The position numbers were made by a program, and so were the translations under genes. This document shows positions 55,612 through 64,000 of a stretch of 64,000 nucleotides of DNA, piece after piece; position 1 is the first letter of the stretch, and each line of letters opens with the position of its first letter. Source of the DNA: Hydractinia symbiolongicarpus (taxonomy: Eukaryota; Cnidaria; Hydrozoa; Anthoathecata; Hydractiniidae); the NCBI RefSeq assembly GCF_029227915.1, contig NC_079878.1, positions 17,422,001 through 17,486,000 on the forward strand, given 5' to 3'. A model generated the notes under the pieces. The model saw only the letters and a list, made by a program, of their open reading frames with translations, did no database searches and had not been told where the DNA came from.

Positions 55612-55692
55612 GACAATGGGGGGACATTGAACTTATAATCTCAAGTAGAGGAGATGATTTAAACGCTCTACCGACAGAGCTGCACTAAATCC
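55612..55692 (-). repeat. tRNA-like SINE head
   Basis: Leftward, TAGTGCAGCTCTGTCGGTAG followed by AGC (55686-55664) matches an RNA polymerase III box A with a D-arm (GCTC...GAGC), and AAGTTCAATGTCCCCCC (55634-55618) matches a diverged box B at normal spacing. The anticodon arm is not foldable, so this is a tRNA-derived SINE or tRNA pseudogene, not a working tRNA. Confidence 0.5.
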
Positions 55693-55693
55693 A

Positions 55694-56194
55694 TCATCTT
55701 TTTAAGAACTTATGGGAACACGACCTTATATTTGCTGCAATGATTTCCACAACATAGCTTAGTACACCTTTTTTGCTTGACATGACATTCATACTCTTTT
55801 TAGAAAGATTGCAGTTCCCGAGCATTAACAAATGTAAAAATAACATTTTGCATTGATTATAATGTTTTGTTAGAAACAGCATCCATACTTTTACTAACAG
55901 CGCGTGAAACCGCCACAGCATTGACGCAATTCTTATATTGATTTTCACCACACAGTGTTCTGTTAAAGGCACATAAGACGTATATTGGTTCCATGGTTAC
56001 AGAACTCTCATGCACACATTCGCTAAAATTTTCAAGAGGGGAAAGCAAATACACAGTTTGTGCTTGCTATCAACGACACAGTATCCATAAATTCGGCAGA
56101 TTTTTTTAAAAAAATTATATTTGGCGCACTTTTTTACATGTGTTGTAAACGACTCAGCATCCATACATTTCTTAGATTGTTTTTCACTGATCAT
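55694..56194 (-). pseudogene. Cys-rich relic of unknown type
   Basis: Leftward frames alternate but share Cys spacing: KKCAKYNFFKKICRIYGYCV and DSKHKLCICFP (56130-56040), then YVLCAFNRTLCGENQYKNC (55970-55910), then YECHVKQKRCTKLCCGNHC in another frame (~55800-55750). Pattern C-x-C, YGYC and CGEN-Y-KNC recalls follistatin/Kazal-type domains, but stops and frame changes are too many to be sure. It could be two decayed exons of a secreted host protein. Low confidence. Confidence 0.25.
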
Positions 56195-56254
56195 TCACTC
56201 GTTCGTTGTAATGTAATCAGTTTCTCCACTAAAAAACAAAACACAAAACAATAA

Positions 56255-56640
56255 AATATTGAAGCAATTCTCCGGAATTTGCAGACAATACATAGAGGTC
56301 TAATAGTACTCTAAAAGATGTGTTCACATATTTCTATTTGAGGAGTCTAAAGCAATAAAAAAGCAAGGACTTACATTTACATTGTATGGATCTTCGTTTA
56401 ATATTATTCTTACGATTTTTCATATCAGTAATTGGCTGTCTGTTCTATATTACCAAAAATACAATTTAGCAAAGCAAAAAAATGAATGCCAAGATTTAAC
56501 CTAAATATAACGTAAATATTTCTTAATAACCCTAGAAGGACACTGGTCTCTGCTTCATGTACAATAAAAATATAAAGTAAAAGAACGTTTTAGTCCAAAG
56601 TAAAAGTCTGCATAACTTTTTAAACAGTTGTGTGAAAGTT
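56255..56640. other. AT-rich noncoding stretch
   Basis: Nothing recognised. Confidence 0.4.
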
Positions 56641-56644
56641 TAAC

Positions 56645-56840
56645 AAACATTTAAGAAATTTCCTCAAATAATTATTTTTAACGTTGCAAAAATAAGAAAT
56701 ATAAAAACATTTATATATATGCAAATAGTAATGAATGGAAACATTTAAGAAGTTTCCTCAAATAATTATTTTTTAATGCTGGAAATATATAAATAAAAAA
56801 ACCCATCTATTCATGCATGCAGATAGTAATGAATGGAAAC
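56645..56840. repeat. Tandem duplication, ~95-bp unit
   Basis: ACATTTAAGAA(A/G)TTTCCTC with AAATAATTATTTTTAA recurs at ~56650 and ~56742, each copy ending GATAGTAATGAATGGAAAC or AAATAGTAATGAATGGAAAC. Confidence 0.75.
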
Positions 56841-57142
56841 TCGTTGTTCTTAATTGAAAAAATTTTTTTATATAGAAAAATCCTAGTTGGTACACATTGC
56901 ATTTTTGCTGTTTTTTAGGCTTAATCAAAAAGAAAAACATTTATGTGGAGTATTTGTTCCACTAGTGCTATTGGCTTTATACCATAGGTTATAACTGTGT
57001 GCCGTTTTCATGAATACAAATAGGTCCAGAATCAATTTTTAAAAGCCAATTGCTCTTTTCAAGTACAAGTTTCATGAATTTCATAAAGTTTCTTCATTGA
57101 CGGTATTTTTTGGGCTTGGTGACTTGTTGATTATATTTTCAG

Positions 57143-57367
57143 CCTGAACACATATGTATTGGTTTTGACGCACAATCAAACACTTGCAACACTGACACTG
57201 GTCCATTGTGGCCAAAAAGTAGCGATGTATGTCACTCACTAACTGCAATGCTTGTTGATTCTTTTTTCCTTACTTATAACAATATAGAACCACTGAATTA
57301 TGTTTCACATGAATTAAATTCCATGTGGACTATTTTTTTTTGTGGATGCCACATCGTCTGTAATTAG
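57143..57367 (+). CDS. Candidate terminal exon, Cys-containing
   Basis: The acceptor TATATTTTCAG ends at 57142. An open segment of 74 codons follows, PEHICIGFDAQSNTCNTDTG, PLWPKSSDVCHSLTAMLVDS, then a more hydrophobic part to TAG at 57365-57367. Six cysteines in the whole segment and the good polypyrimidine-type acceptor suggest an extracellular-protein exon. Only about the first 45 codons look convincingly coding; the tail may be chance. Family not recognised. Confidence 0.35.
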   Translation, partial: PEHICIGFDAQSNTCNTDTGPLWPKSSDVCHSLTAMLVDSFFLTYNNIEPLNYVSHELNSMWTIFFCGCHIVCN

Positions 57368-57369
57368 TT

Positions 57370-58025
57370 TGCAGATATTTTTTGAGCTGATTAATTAATG
57401 TGAATAACTGTTTTTTGTAGACAGACTTAGTTCAAATATCTCAAGTGGACTTAATTTGACAATTTTTTTAAACAACAATACCATGAATTTTACCCATGCT
57501 AAACATAATTCACGGAATACAAACACTGTGATCAGTAGGAAACGCATGTTTGGCCAATGTAGCTTTGATACACAAAGAAATATTGACATAAATTCTGTAT
57601 TTTTTCTTAAAAAAAACAAAAAAATGTTCCCTGATTTTTAAAATGTATGTTGGGTTTATAGTTAACGGACTAGTTTTTATGTGTCTTGAGCCATCGTGAC
57701 AACGTTTTGCAAAATAGAAAATGTTTGGTGGCTAATCCTGCTGGAAAAGGTTTTAATATGGTGTAGTTATTTCGTGCTTTTTTCACCGCTACTTGTGAGA
57801 TTTTAAAATATATGTTCAGGTAGGGGGTACAGTACATCTGAATAAAGCACTCCGCCATGATGTGTGACGGTTTAAGTGATCCAACTGGCATTCAATGTCT
57901 TATAAATAACTCAATTTTATTTGAATCGCACTTGCAGAAAACTTCTTTCTATAACAACTCAACAGAGTTTTAGTATAACGTATATCTGCACTAATCACTA
58001 GATGAATGGCAGGGTTTAACTGCAT
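57370..58025. other. Noncoding stretch
   Basis: Short frames on both strands (for example 57670-57891 leftward) lack recognisable features. Confidence 0.35.
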
Positions 58026-58049
58026 TTAACGCTCAAACTGTCGTTTAAC

Positions 58050-58442
58050 ATAGATATTGAGGTCAACATACCCATACTCATCGAAAAGGATTGGAATGAG
58101 TACTATTACAGGGAGCTGTTACAATTCAGGCATGAGCCATCTAACGAAGTGGACGGAAATGCAATAGCAATAATAAGAACTGATTCTTTACAAAACGAAA
58201 GCATTGTTGTACACATGCCACAAAACATATCAAAAATATTTTTCATGTTCTTGAAAGTCTCGAACACTTCGATTACAGCTTAGGTTTGTGGAAAGAGAGT
58301 TAATCGTGGAGGTGGATATGGTCTGGAAATACCAGTTGTGTATAGGTTTTATGGACAAGAAAAATTGATTGACTGGTTTGCGAAGAAGATTGAGACTGTA
58401 AAAGCAGACATTTCCTGTAAAGTTTTAAAGTGTTTAAAATAG
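58050..58442 (+). pseudogene. HIRAN-like domain relic
   Basis: A frame reads VNIPILIEKDWNEYYYRELL, then QFRHEPSNEVDGNAIAIIRT, then ESIVVHMPQNISKIFFMFL, one in-frame TAG near 58281, then GKRVNRGGGYGLEIPVVYRF, YGQEKLIDWFAKKIE, to TAG at 58440-58442. The order of a polar R-E-P/N-x-D-x-N-A block, a V-x-H-x-P-x-N/I block and the GKRVNRGGGYGLEIP block resembles HIRAN-type domains (single-strand 3'-end binding, as in HLTF), a form often seen in cnidarian repeat-borne genes. The assignment is from pattern memory. A single in-frame stop is the only break, so the gene may be young. No splice sites are obvious. Confidence 0.5.
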
Positions 58443-58444
58443 AT

Positions 58445-59360
58445 ATTTTAAAATTAAATGCTTATCTCTAATTTTTTAGATTGTACGCTAATTGGAGAGA
58501 AAAAAAGCCTATAGTTGCCATTTCGTGCAAAAAAATTTGTCCGCTCGAGTGTCCGTTAATTAAGTGTCCGCTAATTGAAGAGAATACTGTATACATTTAT
58601 TTTCAGCAGCGTTTTAAGCTCTACTCAATAAAGGCGACGGGGAAACACGGGGAAAATATTTTTTTTGTGTATTCACTAAGTAGATTTTTCTGCGGGCCTT
58701 ATCGACTAGTGTAGGTGCTTACACGATTTCAACTGAGTTAACTATTTTTACTCGCTAAACGACAAAATTACAAGACGAAATTTAAGCAACAAATTACACA
58801 TGTAAGATGACATAAAATATAATATAAACACTTACTAGATATATAGTGGCGTAAGCCAAGCCAACTACATGTGAGAGAAAACAACTAAAACAGATGCTGA
58901 GATACAGGACAACTCCTGTGATGTATGAAAGAAAAATTTCACTCAACAGCAAATTTAATACAAAAATGTATGTTCGACTCTGTCATTACATGTTGAAGAC
59001 TGAATGCGCAGAAAAAAGATGTGCAAGATGTGCAGAAAATTTAACTAAAAATAGTACCAAAATTACAATTATTCTCTTTACATAATTAACACGGGACAAT
59101 ACATCACAACACAAAACTAACAAAATGCATCTTGTTCTCCACCGCAGAGCGAACTCTACAGCAGAGCACATACGCGACACCACAAGGACAATACAAATGA
59201 CGTATCAAAATAAATGTCAATACGGCCGGAAATTCATGTAGGCTGTTGTTTTGTGAGCTACTTTACGTATCCGCACCCTAAATTATCACATTTATGTTAT
59301 CTTAAAATAACTCGAGTTATCTTACAATCAAGACATTTATGTGAATATACACGCATTCCG
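58445..59360. other. AT-rich noncoding stretch
   Basis: Nothing recognised. A run at 59270-59330 carries TTATCTTAAAATAAC-like palindromes related to the foldback that follows. Confidence 0.4.
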
Positions 59361-59363
59361 AAA

Positions 59364-59425
59364 TCACATTAATAGAGTTATCTTAAGATAGCACTTGTTA
59401 TCTTAAAATAACTTTATTAATGTGA
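59364..59425. repeat. Small foldback element
   Basis: TCACATTAATA (59364 on) pairs with TATTAATGTGA (ending 59425), with internal GTTATCTTAAGATA and TTATCTTAAAATAAC palindromes. Likely a tiny MITE or the core of one. Confidence 0.55.
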
Positions 59426-59429
59426 CTTT

Positions 59430-62400
59430 TGAATGCCGTAGGGCTGAGCCGAAACCTAACCATCGCGCTATCGCAATTAAAAAAAGTTTTAAAATTAAAA
59501 ACTTTAATTTAGAGTTGAAAACTCTAATTTAGTATTTTTAGAAAAAACAACTTTTCTTTTTTATTTCCAGATCTCCTTCCTGGTTATTTCTTGAAGTTGG
59601 ATATGTCAGGTTAACAATAACAAATTTTGAAGAGGTTTTTCTGTTTGTGTAAAATCTTTCTGACGCTATACGTTAATTATTTACTAAGGGTAATCAATTT
59701 CATTGTAGCGCGCTCTCAAAATGAGCCCTAAAAGAAAGCCAGCCCTTAGCAAAAAATGGCTATAAATATTTCATAAGTTATTAAATGTTTCAATCCAAAT
59801 ATTAAATTATTACAGTTCTTGACATTCCTTTACATTTCGAGGAACGTGTGCGCGGGGTTGATGATGGGCTATGTTACGGTAATCCCCTAAAAATAAGTTA
59901 ATAAAAAGGGAGAAGAAAAACGCGAATGGTCTGAAAAAGATCCTGAATCTAAACATAGATCTTGATAAGCGTAGGTCTCTTTTAATGTGTTTCTTTGTGA
60001 ACTAAAAAATCTCACTATAGGAGTCTCAAAGGCTCTTTATAGGAGAACAGAGGTTTCTACTGTTACATGTATGTTAGCAATTTATTATGGATAAATATGC
60101 CTCAGGGTAAGATATCAAAGTTTCCAATAATCTGTTAGGTTTACTGAATTTTGTTTGATCTGACCTACATACTAACTATGAGTATAGCCTAACGCAACTA
60201 TGACATCATAACCATTGAAACTTTAAATTGCTTCTAGTCAACATTAGAGTAAAAATAAATAATAAAAACATGTCTGTCATGTCACATCATACTTCATTTT
60301 AAGTGAAGAAAATAAAAAAAAAGTTTGACCTTTGTTTCCCATTACCGCGAACGTTTGTCTGTTTTATAAAAATAATGTTTTGAGTAAAAAATTTTGGAAT
60401 GAATTTCTCTACAAATTGTCATTTTGCTCGATATTCAGCAAATTATAAAGTGTAACCTTTCTGGAGTATGGCATTGAAAAATAGGTGCAACTTACACTCG
60501 TTTTTCCGTAGTATATTTCGTGCACATTAACCAATCACAGAAAAACTTAACCACATAAGAATATAAAAACCATTTCTGTTAAGGTGGATTTCCACTTAAA
60601 ATCAAACAAATCGGAAAAAAGCAATAAAAATACTGAAATTTGATTAAATATCTGCTAATTATTTTGTTTTTAAAATTTTTTGTTCCTGAAAGTTGACTGG
60701 CTTTAAACCTTTCTGCTTTCTTAGCATTGAAATAAGCCACTCCGCCGCTATTCCTTTGCAGGCTTAATTTTGTTTTAAAAAGATTTAATCTTTGACGTCA
60801 GTTAACTAGAGAATTGATATTAAAACTGGCTGAACTGACTTGAACAACGCTCAATCAATAGTCATGACTATGCCAAACCTACAATCTTAGGCAACGTTTT
60901 TGGTTATAAAATATGGTGTAGGTAGGACCAGCTCATACACGTTGTTAACATTTCTGAAAGTACTGAGAGAAAAAGATATTTTTATTTTCCCATTTTTTGC
61001 TAAAATTGACCCAGTCCCAAGTCATTTAACGTACAAAACGCCTCAGATTATTCTGGGGCCTGTTAACAATACAGTTGATAACTCCAGCATTCATTTTATC
61101 AAATCACTTTCTCGAGTCTCTTGAACTTTACTGTTTTTTTTACTGTTAATACTTCATGGAGAAAGACATAAACAGAAAAATAACTGATACAAATATAATC
61201 TGATTTCTAACATATATACATTGTGCTTTTAAACAATTTTGGCAGAGCTACATATCAGTCCAGAACCTTTAGGACTGTGAAATATTTCTGCCAAGTAATT
61301 GTAAAAAATGTTTAGTAAAATAAAAAAAATAATAAACCTATGTAAATAAGCAAAATAGAAAGAAAATAAAACACTTCAACACTACAAAACAAAAGTAAGT
61401 TCAAATAAAAAAGATATCGTTCTAAATTTTAAACACTTTCTAGACAAAACAGTGATTTTATATATGTCCTTTTTGTTTTTCGACCAATAACAGCCTTGAC
61501 AAATTGTGCACTTAATAAGGTTCAGCATAATTAACGTAATATATATCTATGATATCTCCAAAATTACATAAGATGTAAACTACTTTTATTAAAACGCTTA
61601 AAAACGTATTTGTCCGAATCATGCTACTAGACACAAAAAGTTATTAAACAAAACAAAGAAGCACGACATTTTATAGTTTGTTACCACTTGCTATTTTAAT
61701 ATAACGCAGTAAAAAAAAGGAGGTAATTCAGCACGGCTTTTATCTCATTTTCTTTTCCGCTTCCCTTCCACCCTCTCATTAGCGCTCAGGCTGTCAAATA
61801 GTATAACGCTTTCTAAACGAAGTATAATACAGCTAGTTATTTATATACTAGTTTATACTTCATGCATTTTTAGCACAAAGTGTAGATTATGAACGATTAG
61901 TTAGTGCAACACTCCAGTTCTATAAAACATCGCCTAAAAATATTCTAATGAGATTCTATTTCGTCGGAATTTTTTTTTATACGCCGGTTTTTACAACGGG
62001 AAATGTAATTGTTTTGTTATGAATTGGTGTATTGGTATTATTTTGTTTTAATCTGCAACATTTTTTAAAAAATTAGGGTGATAAGAATGCACGAAAAAAA
62101 CTTCGATATTTCGACTTACAAGAACACCGTCAAGGAATATTAGAGCCAGTATTAAACACTGCAGGACCTCTGAAGCAAGTTATATATATCCTAACATGGG
62201 GAGCAATGATTAGTGCATATTATAGTATCAGGATACGAAATTGTAGGAATCCCGCAATCCCCCCTTGCCTCTGCATTCCACCACGCCACACGCATATCGA
62301 TGTTAAAAATTCCCAATTAGAAATATTGTCGTCCCAAAGTTTACAAAATTAAAGATAATCTTTGAAGCTCAAAAATAAACAACTTAGCTTTGGTCTAATT

Positions 62401-62780
62401 TAGGTAACGCAGTAGTGTTCATCTTATTGGCGTATAGATATTTGAAAATATAAAAAATCAAACAAAAACAATAGGGATAATACTAATGATTTGTCAAACT
62501 ACAGAGTACCACTGTTTATTCAACATGCTGTCGTCGAGTGTTTATTGTAGCCTCTTTGCAACGGTTGTTGGTTTTCGACTAGTGACTTACACGAAAGTCA
62601 AGCTAATGGCGGGGGAAAATGTATGATCACTGAGGACAAAAACAACAAACTTAAATCATCTTAAATATCACACTGGACATCCAAATACAAATGACAGAAA
62701 AGTCCCATATATAGCTTTATTACCCAGGTAAAGGGCGGCATGTCATTGGTTACAACTTACGTCATAGCGGGCAATAGCAA
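59430..62780. other. 3.3-kb AT-rich stretch without supported genes
   Basis: Scattered short frames (for example 60900-61124) with no motif. No repeats above background noticed by eye. Confidence 0.45.
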
Positions 62781-62819
62781 CCGTGTTTAAAGTTTTAATA
62801 ATCCATATAACAACGTATT

Positions 62820-63745
62820 ACTATTATTGTATTACCGAATACTACAAGGTATTACAGTATATTACTGAATACTACAAGGTATTACAGTGTATTACCGAAT
62901 ACTACAAGGCATTGCAGTATATTACTGAATACTACAAGGTATTACAGTGTATTACTGAATACTACAAGGTATTACAGTGTATCACCGAATACTACAAGGC
63001 ATTACAGTATATTACCGAATACTACAAGGTATTACAGTGTATTACTAAATACTACAAAGTATTACTGAATACTACAAAGTATTACAGTGTATTACTGAAT
63101 ACTACAAGGTATTACAGTGTATTACCGAATACTACAAGGTATTACAGTATATTACTGAATACTACAAGGTATTACAGTGTATTACCGAATACTACAAGGC
63201 ATTACAGTATATTACTGAATACTACAAGGGATTACAGTGTATTACTGAATGCTACAAGGTATTACAGTGTGTTACTGAATACTACAAGGTATTACAGTGT
63301 ATTACCGAATACTACAAAATATTACAGTATATTACTAAGCATTACAGTGTATTACTGAATACTACAAGGTATTACAGTGTATTCCCGAATACTACAAGGT
63401 ATTACAGTGTATTACTAAATACTACAAGGTATTACAGGGTATTACTGAATACTACAAGGTATTACAGTGTATTACTGGATACTACAAAGTAATACGGCAT
63501 ATTACTAAGTACTACAGTGTATTACTGTATATTACAAAGATATTACATTAGGCAGTAGTATGTATTAACAACATCACGACGTTGATAAATTGTTTAACGT
63601 CGCGTGTCGGATGCAGTTGAGCTGTCGTGAGGAAAGGAATACGACAATGTCGGGTAAAGGTGAGGTTGTGTTAGAGGTTCAAGTATACGACATATTCACA
63701 GACTATATGGATCCTTCCATGAAGTGCTTCCCGTCATGCTTGTTA
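62820..63745. repeat. 30-bp minisatellite array with unique outer flank, right arm of the 32-kb inverted pair
   Basis: About 24 copies of the 30-bp unit in the opposite orientation to 31930-33460 (CAAGGTATTACAGTGTATTA and CGAATACTA). The flank 63540-63740 (ACAACATCACGACGTTGATAA, split in its middle, then CCTTCCATGAAGTGCTTCCC) matches 31726-31930 inverted, with one extra ~35-bp piece. Confidence 0.92.
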
Positions 63746-64000
63746 TCGTTTCTATGGTTACAATAGAAAATACCCAGGCCTGTGCAGTTGTCATTTTTGC
63801 AGATATCAATGATTGTATGATTAACCAAGTAACCACTGTATTTACGAACTTAACACCAAACAAGTGAAATATAGCTAATCGTATATATAAACGTTGATTG
63901 CGTTGGTAACAGACAGAAGGGAAGTGTGCAACAATAGCAACACAAGACAAAGTGCGCAGCAAATGCAGCACAAGACAATAACACTAGCTAATGATTATAA
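63746..64000. other. Window end, noncoding
   Basis: No supported feature. Confidence 0.4.

Noticed and set aside
55612-55692. Functional tRNA gene
   Set aside because: Box A and B are recognisable but the anticodon arm and acceptor stem do not fold; more likely a SINE head.

Overview
The window is AT-rich eukaryotic (animal) DNA made almost entirely of mobile elements in various states of decay. The element mix suggests an early-branching metazoan, most likely a cnidarian: a Polinton/Maverick-type gene block with small membrane proteins of a kind I associate with hydrozoan and coral genomes, a Helentron-type Helitron, a CR1-like LINE with a 2A-like peptide, a Penelope-like element, a Copia element and several MITEs. 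The assignment is inference; no rRNA or mitochondrial marker is present. No complete host gene is visible, only three candidate exons and one HIRAN-like relic.

Region 1 (81-18956) is bounded by ~1 kb inverted repeats, each carrying a tandem array of ~125-bp units. Inside lies a compact, less AT-rich virus-like block (about 3.0-10.5 kb): a Cys-rich ORF, several small proteins in alternating orientation, a major-capsid-like protein, a small membrane protein and a retrovirus-type (Polinton) integrase. Near-perfect DNA hairpins sit at two convergent gene junctions. A broken LINE interrupts the block at ~10.5 kb, and further right sit a PIF/Harbinger derivative (14036-15260, TTA duplication) and a TA-flanked MITE (17535-17950).

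Region 2 (19.1-31.7 kb, minus strand) holds a non-autonomous DNA transposon (19142-20542), then a spliced RPA-like single-strand-binding gene, then a Helentron polyprotein read from 31.6 down to 25.05 kb: 2A-like motif, cysteine-peptidase-like domain, Rep (HUH), PIF1 helicase, AP-type endonuclease.

Region 3 (31.7-63.75 kb) is flanked by inverted arrays of a 30-bp minisatellite with matching outer ends. Between them lie a MITE (34323-34646), a Copia element with only 77-bp LTRs and a TATAC duplication (35994-41641) that is itself split by a TTAA-flanked element (38700-39809), long AT-rich noncoding stretches, several minisatellites, a Penelope-like element (53.1-54.9 kb), a tRNA-like SINE head, and isolated exon-like or relic coding segments.

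Most genes are broken. Many frame breaks fall exactly in homopolymer runs, so part of the damage may be assembly error rather than decay; other breaks are in-frame stops and look like genuine degeneration. Limits: everything was read by eye, without database searches, so family names rest on motifs and remembered family patterns.
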